A stretch of 64,000 bases of DNA from Talinum fruticosum. Lineage: Eukaryota > Streptophyta > Magnoliopsida > Caryophyllales > Talinaceae. Both the position numbers and the translations under genes were made by a program. The notes beneath the pieces are model-generated. The model ran no database searches. It was not told where the DNA came from and worked only from the letters and a program-made list of their open reading frames with translations. This document shows, piece by piece, positions 13,501-26,265 of the stretch. Every line of letters begins with the position of its first letter. Positions within the stretch are counted from its first letter, which is position 1. The stretch spans positions 11,935,001 through 11,999,000 of the forward strand of contig JAITYX010000002.1 in the NCBI GenBank assembly GCA_021018815.1, written 5' to 3'.

Positions 13501-13882
13501 AATCGTAAAAAAATTATTAATTACGGTAAATAATTATAATCATAGATGATGATTTCATGCAAAACTAAGCAATCAACTAGCATTAATTCATTTATAATAA
13601 TGAAACTGGATATGTCTACTGGTCAAAAAGAGTGTTATTATCGTAAAGAGTAATTTTTTACTAAAATTGAATCAGATAATAATTATACGTAGAATATAGT
13701 GAAATAAATTATAGTATAATAAGATGAAAAAGTCGTATATACGTATTGTTTAGCCTTAACTACGAGAGTAAAACTTGATTGGAAAGAAAGGGAGAGTAGT
13801 CCGTGGATGATGACACAGAAAGACCCATACCCCCAAACAACGTACGTACGGCAATGTCTTTAGATTAGCTTGGATCATATCC

Positions 13883-13883
<1 letters not shown>

Positions 13884-13938
<55 letters not shown>
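13884..13938. repeat. (GA)n microsatellite
   Basis: About 55 bases of perfect GA dinucleotide repeat, 1.3 kb upstream of the SOFL start codon. With the CT runs further down it makes the SOFL upstream region unusually rich in GA/CT tracts. Confidence 0.97.
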
Positions 13939-13940
<2 letters not shown>

Positions 13941-14217
13941 TTATACAAACGAGGATGGGCCAATGACAATGTCATGAAAACGGGAAGGAGAGGGGGATTG
14001 TTATTTAGTGGAGGTGGTCACGGGGAGATTGACATAGTGGCCTATGTAGGTGAGAAACAGGGTGTGAATCAATAGAATAGGGTGTCCAAATACGGAGCAA
14101 GTGAAGAATATAATGGAGCTCTACCACCCCCCTTTTTCTTTCCTACCCTTCACTTCACTATGCCTAGCTGTCTCCCCCATCTCCATGTGATTTTGTGAAC
14201 CCCCTCTCCCTCCCTCC

Positions 14218-14218
<1 letters not shown>

Positions 14219-14255
<37 letters not shown>
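14219..14255. repeat. (CT)n microsatellite
   Basis: About 37 bases of CT dinucleotide repeat following a C-rich stretch. It is complementary to the GA run 300 bases upstream, so the two could pair as an inverted repeat. Confidence 0.95.
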
Positions 14256-14258
<3 letters not shown>

Positions 14259-14427
14259 AGTCAGTGCTCAATATTAGCCATGCAGTCTCAATTTTTACAA
14301 GAGATGGATTTCAAAATTACATCTGGTGTCTGTATAGTTGAACACTAAATCTTATATAGGTTAGTTTTATTTAAGAGAAATTAAAAGAAGGATATATTAA
14401 GGCCGATTTATTGAAATATTATTTATT

Positions 14428-14430
<3 letters not shown>

Positions 14431-14476
<46 letters not shown>
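14431..14476. repeat. (AT)n microsatellite
   Basis: About 45 bases of AT dinucleotide repeat. Confidence 0.95.
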
Positions 14477-14479
<3 letters not shown>

Positions 14480-15063
14480 TTCCCTATAAATTAAAAAGTC
14501 ATTTTAAAATAAGTGTTTAATCACTTAGAAATTTGTAAAAACTCATCCTCTAATGAATCTATCTCATTAAGCCTTATTCCATTTAAATTTAACTCACATC
14601 CTTACAAATGTTTATAGTTTCTTACAATTTTTTATAACTAAATTTACAAATATCTTATAACTCCTTACAACTTTTTATAACTAACTTTACAATTATTTTA
14701 CAATCTGTTTACAGTTCCTTAGAAAAACTTTTATATCCTTACAACTTTTTACAACTAACCAAAACAAAATCATAACAATTTCAAAATACATTATCTCTTT
14801 AATAAGTACACTGCTCCACTTATAGGATGAAGTTTTCCAACACGCAATCAACCTTTGCTACATAACTGTACAAATTGAAGATTATTATCATTTCATCCTA
14901 AATTTGCCTAACATTGATCGCTTATTATTTCACAGTATAAGGGGACAAAAAAATATAGAAGAAGGGGGTGTGAAAAGTTGACAGGCTATGCTATAGAAAT
15001 CCCATAACTCTGCCCCCTTCCAACTGGCATTTTGGATTCGATAATTCATTCCTACCCAGCCCA

Positions 15064-15064
<1 letters not shown>

Positions 15065-15104
<40 letters not shown>
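15065..15104 (+). repeat. (CT)n microsatellite in the SOFL promoter or leader
   Basis: About 40 bases of CT repeat ending roughly 120 bases before the SOFL start codon, so it lies in the core promoter or 5' UTR. Such pyrimidine patches are common just upstream of plant start codons. Confidence 0.95.
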
Positions 15105-15107
<3 letters not shown>

Positions 15108-15221
15108 CGTCCCCCACCTATTTAAGACTACCACGACAAAATCCCCCTCCTTAAAACCCCTCACCCCCACCCATTTTCTTCCCCAAACTCCAACACCCAA
15201 AATTAATCTCCTAAAAAAAAA

Positions 15222-16096
15222 ATGAATGCAATGTTAGCAAATAATGGCGCTGCTTCTTCAGAGTGCGACTCCGGTTGGACTCTCTACCTCCAACATTCCT
15301 CTTCTCATTACTCTCTCCCTCCTCGTTCGTGTAGTAATCATCGTGATAACAAAAGTTGTCGTAGGAAAAAAATGATACCCAGAGAAGGCATCCATGAAAC
15401 CGATAATGCAGGCTATTCCTGCGAAGTGGAGGAGGAGGAGGAGGATTTGTCGATGGTTTCTGATGCTTCCTCCGGCCCCCTCATTTCGATCTAAACGACC
15501 ATGGCTATGACCATGGTTATGGTGGAGGAGAGAGGAATATTAGCAGACAATACTTAGGAAACCGTAAGTACAAGTTGGAGCATTGTTGTGACCCAAAGGA
15601 CTTTGCTCATCTTGATGACACTGCTAGCTCTCCTTTCTTCTTTTCTCCTAAGGTAGTTTTCATAGACTATTCCTTATTTTTATTGATGTTACATGAACAC
15701 TTTTGATAACCCAAAAAAAAATCTTAAGATTTTTTTTTATTTGTTGTAATTTTTGGGCAGAAAAAGAATATGGGAGAAGGTAATTATAATATACAGAATA
15801 ATCATCAAGAGGTTTGTTCATCATTAGAGAGCATGATCGATTACTCTAATTCACCAGCTTTCTCTGCTACTCATTTTCAGGTAAATTTTACCATTATAAT
15901 TTATATGTTCTATATTTGTGTTTTTTCTGTTGAAATAACATTTGCACTTACACTTTATTATTTTTTTCTTCTAAAATTTGCTTTTCAGGAGAGATCTGGA
16001 AATGTTCAAGAGGATTATGGTCTTCTTCAATATCCTTTCTCTACAGATCGATTTCAGCAAAACCAGTTAAGTTTCAACGTACACTCACGGATTTAA
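15222..16096 (+). pseudogene. SOFL: SOB FIVE-LIKE (SOFL) protein gene, one frameshift
   Basis: Plant-specific SOFL family; in Arabidopsis SOFL proteins raise cytokinin levels and affect growth. Exon 1 is 15222-15652, exon 2 15761-15880, exon 3 15989-16096 (TAA). Both family boxes are visible in exon 1: SGWTLYL near residue 20 and EEDLSMVSDASSGP near residues 74-87, after an acidic E run. Directly after the second box the frame breaks: one C is missing from the C5 run at 15476-15480, so the frame as given stops after SSGPLISI. One base later the next frame is open through PHFDLND to a good donor, and exons 2 and 3 continue in phase. The repaired product would be about 219 residues. The end is uncertain: a donor at 16079 joined to an acceptor before 16663 would give a different short tail ending at 16710. 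Expressed gene with an assembly error, or a recent pseudogene. Confidence 0.85.
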
Positions 16097-16710
16097 TTTC
16101 TCTCTCCTTTTACACCCTAACCAACAAAAAAGAAAGTTGCTTAATTTCTAAGATTATATATATATTATATGCAACTAATTAATATATCCAAATCCTTATT
16201 TCTGACTATCAAACTAAAATTTTTTTGTATGATCATACTCGCTAGATATCAAAATAAATTCTCATAAAATACTATGGTATACCTATATTAGGTAAAACCA
16301 TATCGACATTATCATTTCTTATATTTCTTGCTGTTTTTGTGTGCTTGTTTGTGGGAGGGGTCACAAAGTGGGTAGCTAAGACAATGGACCAATATGAATC
16401 CCAATCACTAAGGAAACATTTGGAACTAAAAGAAAAAGGGAAGAGTCAAAACCAATATATATAATGTCATATTCCTAATATCATAAAGTATGTATTAAAA
16501 TTCAAATCCCGAACTTATCTATAAAAAAAGTCAATAAGTTAACTCCTTCGATTTTTATGTTTATATATATTTTAGGCTTATAATTAGGTAATAGCTAGTT
16601 GATATGCATTATGAATATATAAAAGCTTACACATTTATATTGATATCTCATTGTACGTGCAGGTGGTCTTAAAGAGGAGAGAGGGAGAGAGGGGGAAGTG
16701 GTGCAGGTAG

Positions 16711-19621
16711 CATTTAGTAACAGATGAGATGATCAGGGAATTGCTCAGAAAAGAGGAAGCAGATCTCGAACCCAATGCAAAGGGATCTTGGATTCTTGGG
16801 AGGGTCTCTTTCTTTTATTTATTTTTTCTTTTCTCAGGCCCAGTACAAGCTTAAGTAAAAGGAATAAGTACAGACAGTTTGTGGTACCAATGAAGTTAAT
16901 ATTAATTTCAACTGAGGACCCATGCATAAAGATGTAAACTTCATATGTATCTCATATCTTTTAGCGAGCTACCTAGCTAGATCAATTAATTCATGCACAG
17001 GCAATGCCAATCCAAGCACTCTCTTTTGCCACCCCCAATAATTCCCATGCTATCGATTGACCTCTATCTCTTATCGTCTCCCATCCTTCGCCATGTGGCG
17101 CACTTCTCAATCTAACGATGTTATATATGCATCATATGCAAAGTGTATTTTTACAGCGTAACAATTTCAATCTTAATTATACGTTCATGGTATTAAAATT
17201 AAAAGTTTTATTATACAATTTAATTAGTAAATATTGATGATTAAATACTCTGTTTCAGTCACACGAGTATAATAACTTTCAAAGACTTTAATAACAATGG
17301 TGCTAGTTGCTATGCGGCCCCCTATTCATATATTTTGCTTCCAAGTATAGGATACACAAAGTAAACTCTATATTTTAATATGAATTATATTTGATAATTA
17401 GAATAGATTTTATTTCATGGATGTAATATAATTTAACAAATAATTACTAATAGGTCAATTTTAATCTTAAACTTCACTCTACTTCTCTGACATTATAAGT
17501 CATTGAAAAGGGGGAAGAGGAACACATATACATAGCTAGCAGCACAAATTGACCAAATGTCCGACCTAGGTTAGTTACTATTTGATAGAAAAAGCGTGGT
17601 TATTTTAAATTTGTAGGGGAAATGAAGAGTTGTTATATATGAATATTAACAGCAGCATAATTTGACCATATTTTTCTAAAATAACCAATTTGACCATAAT
17701 TTAATCAACGAATGAATTGAAGCAGACTCAGCTATGGAAAAAGACAAGACCCCATGTCTCCGACTCTCCAGACAATGCTTCATCTTCATTTCCTGCCTAA
17801 TTCTGTGTTCCTATCTCCCTCCCCTACCCCCCCAAAAAAAAGAAAAATTGAGTTATAGAAAATTTCAGAGACCATAATAAATCTCAATCAGTTTATTTCT
17901 TTAACAAATTATGTAATTAATTCAGGTAACCAAAAGATTCAAATCGACTAAAAGTTTGGATAAATCTTAATACGAGATCAGTGTCCTAAAAATCAAAATA
18001 TTAATCCTATAAGTCTTACAAATAAAATATTTTAAATTTTTTGGATAAATAAAAAACAAGATTTTAGACTCTTAAGATCCGCCACGTGTCCCTCAATTTT
18101 TTATTAATCTAGAAAGCGCTTAATATTTGGTGTTTCAACGTGGTCAAACAAAGTACTATGTTTGTTGACTTCGTATCTAAATCGTTGGGAAGAAAAACAG
18201 AAACATATACATATTATAATGTACTGTTTGGTACGCCATCTTCAAAATTATTGGGAAGTGAAAATGACTTATAATACTATGTACTAATTATCAAATTACC
18301 TTTTAAATTTAGCTGATTTTTGAAATAATAATTATGTTAAGATACGAGATTAAATTAATTCATCAATTTTTTAAAAATATATAATAATTAGTACTTGAAC
18401 AAATGGAAGAAAAAGGTTTGAATTTTAACTACTCTCAAATTGTATAAAACAATCATAATATATTTGCAAATCTTTCTAAAAGACTAAACAATTTGCTCTA
18501 ACCACAAAGTTTTACAGTGTATTTTGAAAGAAAAGCTCTTGTATGCACAATTTATCGCTAAAATTTTAGAAGGAAAATTTCTATGATTAATTGTATACCA
18601 TCTGAATTTATATACAAAGTTTGATCAACTAGTACTCTCATGTTATGACTCAAATCTCTAATTGATGTATAATTTTGAATCGGGATTAAGCTATTTTATA
18701 GCTAGAACGAGAATCGAGATGATAAGATGTACACATTCTTAATCGCTATCGGTAGGACTTTAAAAAGAATAAAACAAAGCAAATAATGCAATGCAAAATG
18801 CTAGGAGTACGTGTGTTGTTGGCTCGGTGAATTAAACAGCTAGCAATTCGTGCATATATATATCCAACAATGCAAGGGTATGTATGTATATAGTATATAT
18901 AGGGGATAAGAAGCGGAGAGGTATGGAGAAATACAGGATTTGTCCAATTGGTACTCAGCAATTACCACCAAAACAGGGAACTTCCCTATTCATTTTCATC
19001 CCCCCTCCCCCCAGCTAGGAGTTGCAGAGCAAATAAAGTTGTTCATTCATTCAATTAAGGAGGAACAGGCTAGGCCAGGCAAGAGGAATGGGGTTCCCCT
19101 CGTGTTCCTGATATGTCTCCTCTCAACTCTCCATAATTTCTCATCTTTCTCTCTCCCTCTCTCTGCATCCCTTTTTTTCTCGTTTATTCTATTGGGGTCA
19201 GTGGTGAGTTCATGATTTAAATTCTACAATCTTAATTATACTGGTTTATTCTAATGAGAGAAAATTTTACCTTGTACTAGTTTAGAAATATCCATAAACT
19301 ATAAAGTCGATGTCTAAATAAATTACACATTATTTTTTAGAGCAATATATATTAATGTATATCTTTCACAAGGATTATAATAGAAACCAACGTTTAAACA
19401 TAAATAAATCTATATTATAAATATGATTTTATAGACGTTATGATACTCCTCATTTTCTATTGATTAACTTGCTTTCTAAACTCCCTCTCTCCAATTTTGT
19501 AGATTCATTTGGATCACAATATAATAGCAGTTTTTTAAAAAAATTCGGATGTTATTGTTGTCTCCCTCTCGCATGACAAAAAGTTTAGTCATTTCAGAAT
19601 TCAGAAGCATATAATTTGAGA

Positions 19622-19673
<52 letters not shown>

Positions 19674-20990
19674 GCATGCAAAACTAATCCTAGCTTGCTG
19701 CCCCTTTTTTCTGACCAGATTGTTTTTCACTATTTAGTCTTAATTTACAGAGGCATGCATGTGCTGAGGGCACTTATGAGCATCATCCTTCTGAATGGTG
19801 CTACATTTTACAGGCACCAGCATGCACACACCAGGACACCCCTAACTCATAATGTATTTTTTTAAAAAATAAATTATAAATTCAAGGAGTGGAAGGTAAG
19901 CTAGATTTGAATGTAATCAAATATAAATATTTCAAATATTTTATCATTTGAGTTCATTAATACTCATCTCGTCATCTCTATAAACTTACAAAGATTTTCT
20001 CACCTCTAGTACATCTTTTCTTTGACTGAATATGCCACAAAGATCACGGAGGAGGCATGAGGGAAACTTCAGATTAAGTGAAAGCCTACTAGTTTTCTGG
20101 CTAAGTGGAAAGATCAGAACACACATAATTTCAAGCAGGAGGATGGATTATAAGGTGGCTAGTGACAAGTGAGTATGTTTGTAAAAGTTAAGTTGATTTT
20201 TTTGAATTTTTCTAATGACGACAATTGATTGGACCAAGAATTATATATATATTTATGAGGTCTAAAAATTGGGAAATCCTTCCTAGAAGGTGATTTTTAA
20301 TTTTGGGTGCTCATAAATTGTGATTACCCTTTTGGACAATTTTGCAAGTATAATGAAGTATAGCACTTCATGTTACCATGTGTATTAAAGTCTATAGTTA
20401 ATTTTTTTTATAATTTCAATCTTTATAATAGAATTTTCTGATGGATTTTTGATTCTTTGATATATTATCAATGTTTTTCTCAAATAAGAGATACAAGGTT
20501 GACAATCGAAAAATAATTTAGATTTAAATTTATCGTACATATAATTGATTTCTCCCATTTTAGTTACAAGATTCATAAAATAAAAGATTTAGCTTTTTAA
20601 TTCTGGTAGAGGCCCTCTAATCTAAACAATATAAAAGCTAAAAATCAATCACAAAGGCCAGAAAAAGCACTTTTTCGGGGGTAAGATAAGAAGCCCGGTC
20701 CATTTGTAGGGAAAAGGGTGCATGAACCTCTTGCCAGTGGTAAAATGTAAATGCCTAGTTACCCATTTAAAACATAAGTACTAGTATGCTACACCTGGCC
20801 AAGAGTACTTCCTCCCCAAGAGTACTTTCTCCCTTTGTGAAATATATTATTTTTCAGAGATAAAAAGCCTTTAAACATGCTTCAGGATTTGTTTAAACTA
20901 CTTTAAACTAATATCATTTAATTATTTACCTACTCTAAACTGATAAATTACTAATATGCATAATTTTAATTTCACATAATTTTAAGTACA
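16711..20990. other. Intergenic region, no gene recognised
   Basis: AT-rich sequence downstream of SOFL. The plus-strand open frame at 18940-19215 contains a hydrophobic stretch but has no family resemblance and ends in low-complexity Ser/Phe, so I do not call it. An AT run occupies about 19625-19669. No tRNA-like T-loop motif was noticed. Confidence 0.5.
19625..19669. repeat. (AT)n microsatellite
   Basis: About 44 bases of AT dinucleotide repeat. Confidence 0.95.
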
Positions 20991-21011
20991 ATACACAAGC
21001 ACAATAATTGA

Positions 21012-21608
21012 AAGAGACGAAATGGAGGGTACCTGTTGTTTTGTAACCAATCAAGAAGACTCTTTTCTGATTCTGAAAGAAAGTTGGGCGTCCCTCAATG
21101 AACTCTCCAGCAAATCCAAAGTAATATTTGTAATTCCATTTGTAGCAATTATCCAACGTCTGCATATGTACACCATTCCACCAAAACAAATGATTCAATC
21201 AAATTTGTTACAATCTTTTGAAGTTTTGTACTTTATAAGTGATCAATGATTATACTATCTTTGGAAAGACAAGTAAATGTACCTCCTTATCATTCTTGGC
21301 CTTGTTCTCCTGCAATTTCTTAAGGTATTCTGACAATCCAACATAACAGACAAACACTTGTCATCATATTCTAGCTTATTAACCAGTAAAATGACCCCCA
21401 AAACCAAGAGAACATAAGCTTAATTACTCTGTAGAAGTGCTGTTGCTGCCGAGAATATACAAACCGAACAAGACAGGAGAATCTCTCTCTTCCCACCCCC
21501 AATCCCAGCAATGTTAATGTTGGCACCTAATTTTCTTGTAGATTTTCCTCCTTGGAGTTGTGGGATGGAGTTTGATGCAATTTTGGTACAACAAATTGTT
21601 GGAGACAT
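21012..21608 (-). pseudogene. PSI-N-like plastid protein gene, decayed paralogue
   Basis: Decayed copy of the gene at 50346-51518. Exon A starts at ATG 21608 (MSPTICCTKIASN), a transit-peptide-like leader, and reaches LSCSVCIFSAATALLQ near 21423. Exon B lies at about 21288-21335 (YLKKLQENKAKNDKE). Exon C lies at about 21012-21165, beginning TLDNCYKWNYK. In exon C at least two small indels break the frame relative to the other copy (LLESSLRDAQLS in one frame, ESEKSLLDWLQNN in another), and the stop codon used by the other copy is lost. The copy lacks the His-Pro repeat and the AAETVTDQATDS stretch of its paralogue, so those may be insertions there or losses here. Confidence 0.8.
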
Positions 21609-21783
21609 ACTTTCTTTTTCCTTTCCTTATTGCATCTAAATGTAATGCATCTTCTATAAGATGTGACTTCTGTAGTCAATATCTCCCCACCAAATATGTC
21701 CCCGAATCAAACATATAGAAAGCCCATGATACAACAGTATCATTATAAAAGACTGTCATAACAAGTATTAAGTCAGCAAAAGT

Positions 21784-22065
21784 ACTCGAGCAAGCACTTG
21801 CACTTGTGGCGGGCAATGGCAATGACATAAAGGACAATCGTGTACCAGTGCTCCACCACCAAGTGTCTAGAGAAATTCTTGATCTCTGGTCTTGTGATTA
21901 TCAAAGAGCTCAATATTAACATTCATCCCGAAGATACCAGCACAACCACAAACGCACGTGTAACCAATGTGGAAGTTGGGAGCATGAGCCCCATCTGCAG
22001 AAGGCGGTTCTGTTTATCATCTAGCATGATGTTGGTGCCTGGTTTTCAGGATGTGGTTACACATG
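21784..22065 (-). pseudogene. MRS2 magnesium transporter last exon, decayed fragment
   Basis: This matches the last exon of the MRS2 gene at 52243-52530 with many small differences. Reading from the minus strand, fragments of the GMN-region sequence (FGMNVNIELF-like) and the C-terminal CKYKRLLE-like tail can be followed only by changing frame. Small indels break it (for example an extra base near 21840), and the position of the normal stop codon (TAA in the other copy) reads TAC. The GMN motif of the family is still recognisable. No upstream MRS2 exons are present, so this cannot make a transporter. Confidence 0.75.
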
Positions 22066-23261
22066 CACTTATGCATGGAAAGCCGATTCCTGTTCATCAC
22101 CTCATCATTCATCTCCCAGAAACCTAAACAGTTCTTGTTGGATTTGGGTCAGATCAATTTATCGGGGTACAGGATGATTGAATATTCAGATAAAGATCAG
22201 TTTCAGATCAGGTTGCGTTCAGTTTGTGTCAGAGTCAGTCTTCTCGTTTTTCCAGTAAGTTTGCCAACCAAGTGCAACCAATATGGGTGAGGTGATTTTC
22301 CTATATACTCAACTCAGGTTTGGCCGAGAGATTGACTGCCTTCAACTCTGGTGTTGAGTTGCTTGGGTTCCATAAATGAGTATAGGTCTGTTTTGCACGG
22401 TGTAGTATACATATGATCTTTGACAGCTTAGACATGACAGCATATGGTTTTCGTTGCGGCACACAATTTCACCCCCAGTTCCGTAAACAGCAAGCCCGAA
22501 GAGAAAATTTTTAACCCTCCGGATTCTACTCACAAAGAACAGAGGGACAGGGGAACCTGCCTGCTTAGCTGAGATAAAAATGGGCGAATGGTTGTGCAAG
22601 TAAAAAGAGATCAGCAAGCAGCTCTCTTAAAAAATTGTAGTGCCAGCCTTTCTGGAGCTCAGACAATAGTACACCAAGAAACGCATTAAACATCCATAGA
22701 AGCATGTAAAGACTGCAGGAATACAGTGCAAACTTAGTGATAAAATTGCAGGGACCGTACACAAAACCCCAAAAACGTGGGGGAAAAACCTCAGGATAGA
22801 TCCTTTTCCTACTGCCTCATTGATGTATTGCATGGCAGCAACTGGCTTGTTAGACTAGGCCCCTACTCGAGGACAAAGCCCATTGGTCAAGCTAGTTCCA
22901 AATAAAGGAAACATAGGAATTGCCATCACAGGTTATTTAACTTCAAACTAAACCCAGCCAAGCAGCAAAACAAAGATTTCAAACGTGATAACTGCAGTTA
23001 GACATTACCTGCTTGAAGTAAACTACTCAAAGGAAGAAGTTATCCATGCTCAGAGGAGAAGATGCCGGATAATCAAACTTACTCCACACACCTGATAACT
23101 AACAGGCCAGAGAGGACCTAACACAAATCAGAAAAGCAGAAACTAGATATGATTGCGAATAAATTAACAGCTAATTCTAAGACAGCAAAGGATAATACTC
23201 AATTTGGATCAAATTCAGAAATACACAACTGCAACATATGATTACCTAACAAAAACATTTA

Positions 23262-26200
23262 CCTATGTAGCAATTGGCTTTGAAACGTTGATCGTCACTG
23301 TATTTATTGTTTTGCTGCTCCACCATGGAGGATAGGAGAGGGGAGTAAGTTCTGTAGCCAAACACAACGGGAATACAATATTGAGAACATAGGGGAAAGA
23401 AACATTACCTCCACCTCATTGTTGACATAAACTCACTGCATTCCTACAGGAAAAAGGATATCAAAAGAAGCAATTACACGCTTATTGCCTTGAATGCTTA
23501 AGTGAATTCTAGATACTCACTTTCAACATTTTCCTGAAGTTCTCCTGTGCTTTTTGTGTCTACCACGCCTTTCCTCGTCCTCTTCTTTTCTTTTTTGACT
23601 CAAATTCTGTACAAAACATACCAGCAATTAACAGAAGCAAGTCACTACACTAGTGCTCTTATAGGCAGTTCAGACACTAAAGTCTTGGGAAGCTGGACAA
23701 TATCATATTGACCGGCCAAAATTAATCATGTGATAAAAGAAAAGATAATATCTCTCATTGAAGGAATGCTTCCATTTCTCCATCTTTTATCATTTACAAT
23801 TAATCTCATAGTCTGAAACAACACAGTATGCACATTTAGGTATCTACAACTCAGGTCCTTCCAGCAGAAACTATGATGTGTATTCAATATTCTTATCTGC
23901 TTGGCTGCTCCCAGTTCCACTCAGACTCAACATTTCCATATATATTCAAGAAGTGCTTTGAATGCAACTTCGGCAGCCTGCCAAAGTCAGCTCATTGGGG
24001 TGAATTGTGCAAGAAATAAGGCAGGACTGAGTACAAAAAGGCTAAAATTATAAGGGATACCTGTTTGGCAGCACATGTTGTCTTTTCATGCTCAATTGTT
24101 TTTCTCTTGAGCCATGACATCTATTTTTCCATCAGTGGATGTGCTTTCTCAGGGTTCCTGAAGCAAGTTCATGATAACCTTTAAGTCAATAGTGCATGAA
24201 AGTAAACACAACTTGACACATGCCAGAAACTTAATTTAAAAAAACCTGTATGACTGCAGCTTCCTTTCCCGTTACATTTTGTTCCACAGGCTCCTTCACC
24301 AGAGGTGCATTGGAATCCTTCCTACAAAATCAAGACATATGCTTATTAAGATTGCAATGTTGCATGTCTTCATCTTAGACAATATTCCATTTCAACAAAC
24401 AGTACATTGGCAAAGCTGAATTGTCAGCACACACAGTCCCTGAATCGGCATTTCCCGTGACAATTGGACCAACAGCAATTACACAGGCGTTTCTGCAGGT
24501 GACTGGATTTTGACTGCATTTATCTTTAACCAGGAGACAACCAACTAGGTGAAGTGGTAGCAGGAGATTTAGTCTGAGCATCAGATGATGCTCTAACATC
24601 TCGTAGAGAAGCAGAGCAGCTACACCATAAAGAGTTTCTAGCATATTCTGTCACAGAGGACATGTTTTCTGCTTGCTCCTGAGCCAGCTGCAAGTAAATA
24701 ACAGAGGAAATAATTTCCAGAAGTTCTTTCACGAGTGTTTTGAAAAAAGAAATCAAGAAAATGTATCACACAGAGTGTTAACAGAATAATTACGCAAATT
24801 ACATGCAAAAATGACTCCTGCAATAGCAAATCATCATAGAATAAAGAGTAAAGAATAAAATTCAAGAGACTAGAAAATCTATGAGCTAGGAACCATATAG
24901 AATAACAGAGAACAAGTTACAGACTACGACAGAATTGTGAAGATTAATGCATTAACATGAATTGACTGACATTTTAACAGAAAGTAGTTAGTCATAAAGG
25001 GATAAGAAAAACTTTTCTCCAGTATGGTTTTAAAAGTTAAATTTCTGTAGATGCTGACGGTGACTTGGGATCAATTGCAGTGTTCTTAAGTAGCAGATTT
25101 TGCTGGAACTTTTTACGATGTTCTTAAAAGTCGTCACAGTTCATTTACCATCATATGTTCCTAAAGTGCCAGGTGCATCCTTTAAGTTGTTCTCTGACAA
25201 TCAAAATGTAATAATTATAACTGTCAATTTCCACCCATTATACGCATAGATTTCTCCAAGTAAATTGAAAAAGAAAAGAAGTCAGTATCAATATCGTAAT
25301 GGGAAGACAGCTGAAACAAACATTACCGTTCGGCAGCACTTGTCTTTTCTCTTGAGGCATTGCATCTGTTGTTCTGTCAGTGGCAGGGCTTTTGCAGGGT
25401 TCCTGAAACAAGTTCATGATAACCTTTTAATTCCATACTGCAAGAAAGTTAACAAGACACATGCCAGAAATTTAATTTTAAAAAACCTGTATGAGTGCCT
25501 GCAGCTTCCTTTCTTGTTGCATTTTGTAAAGAATACACATGCTCCTTCACCAGAGGTGCATTGGAATCCTTCCTACAAAACCAGAACATATCCTTATTAA
25601 TAAGAAGAAAGTATTGAAGACAAAATATGCCATCTCAACAAAATGCACATTGGAAAAGCTGAAGTGTCAGCACACACACAGCCCCTGCAGCAGTATTTCC
25701 CATAACAATTGGACCGACAGCTACTCCTTTGACTGCATCTCTCTTTAACCAGGAGACGGCAAGGTAGGTGAAGTGGCAGCAGAAGATTTAGTCTGAGCAT
25801 CAGATGATTTGAAAACGAAAACCAGCCGCTAATCCATGAGAGTTTCCAGCATCTTCTGTGGCATAGGACATTTTTTTGGCTTGCTCCTGAGCCAGAAGTT
25901 TTTCGCAAGTGATTTGAGAAAGAAACCAAGCAAAATGCCTACAAGCTATACGGTATATGATATAATATCAACCACTGCTGCTGCCTTTTCCTTCCCCTTT
26001 TTTTCTTTCTTTCTTTTATGGGAAGGCGATTAAGTAAATAAAGAATGAACCTTCAGCTCTTCAGGAATCATTCACTTTGACTGCTTGGTAACTCTGTAAT
26101 AATAGTACCTTGAAGTGTTTTGTAACAGTCGGCATACTCATATATCTCGTAGGCCAATCTGAGAATCAGTAAAAAGGACAGCACAGCAAATAAAGTAGCC

Positions 26201-26265
26201 TACTTTCTTCCATCAGGGTTTGTATACTCAACCAATCGGTAACAGCCCTCTGCCATTGTACAAAC
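23262..26265 (-). pseudogene. PRP40-like WW/FF splicing-factor gene, decayed copy III
   Basis: Minus-strand exon remnants in the order expected for a pre-mRNA-processing protein 40 gene. WW-domain exons: about 26190-26265 (EYTNPDGRK) and 26048-26108 (YRVTKQSK then TGA where the second WW tryptophan belongs, then MIPEELK). A Ser/Thr-rich linker exon starting LAQEQA is present twice (25745-25890 and 24535-24690), each followed by linker pieces. Then come FF-domain pieces: MRLIVNDKR near 23780-23820, TQKAQENFRKMLK near 23525-23560, ECSEFMSTMRWR near 23408-23447 and SDDQRFKA near 23265-23300. PRP40 bridges U1 and branch-site factors during splicing. Stops and frame changes in most pieces make a product impossible. 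The family assignment rests on remembered motifs. Confidence 0.65.
24050..25915 (-). repeat. Tandem duplication of PRP40-like linker exons
   Basis: The block 24050-24720 is repeated at 25310-25915, same orientation, about 1.25 kb apart. Both contain, in order, a piece with TTCTCTTGAG and GGGTTCCTGAA, a piece with CAGCTTCCTTTC and TTCACCAGAGGTGCATTGG, a TCAGCACACACA piece, and the LAQEQA exon. On the minus strand both have splice-like borders. Point changes and small indels separate them. Confidence 0.85.

Larger units (their letters stand above)
10599..15221. other. AT-rich intergenic region with microsatellites and dispersed repeats
   Basis: No coding region could be supported in this 4.6 kb. 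The first 200 bases would hold the dioxygenase promoter on the minus strand. Copies of a degenerate repeat rich in GTAAG/TTATAA words lie at about 10885-11030, 11840-11960 and, inverted, 14575-14790. A GA run (13884-13938), a CT run (14219-14255), an AT run (14431-14475) and a second CT run (15065-15104) precede the SOFL gene. Open frames at 11270 and 12321 look accidental. Confidence 0.55.
20995..22800 (-). repeat. Left copy of a segmental duplication (PSI-N-like plus MRS2 3' end)
   Basis: This block is collinear, in the same orientation, with about 50315-53150. Shared items in order: three exons of the PSI-N-like gene, the last exon of MRS2, and about 700 bases of the following MRS2 intron (for example the shared words AGTTCTTGTTGGATT, TTAGACATGACAGCATATG and ACCGTACACAAAA). 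Likeness is lost around 22800, before the upstream MRS2 exons. The left copy has more disabling changes in both genes. Confidence 0.85.

Noticed and set aside
18940..19215. Plus-strand open frame of 91 codons with a hydrophobic C-terminal half
   Set aside because: No promoter, splice or family support; the hydrophobic part comes from a pyrimidine-rich tract. I also looked for a microRNA-like hairpin here and found only weak pairing.
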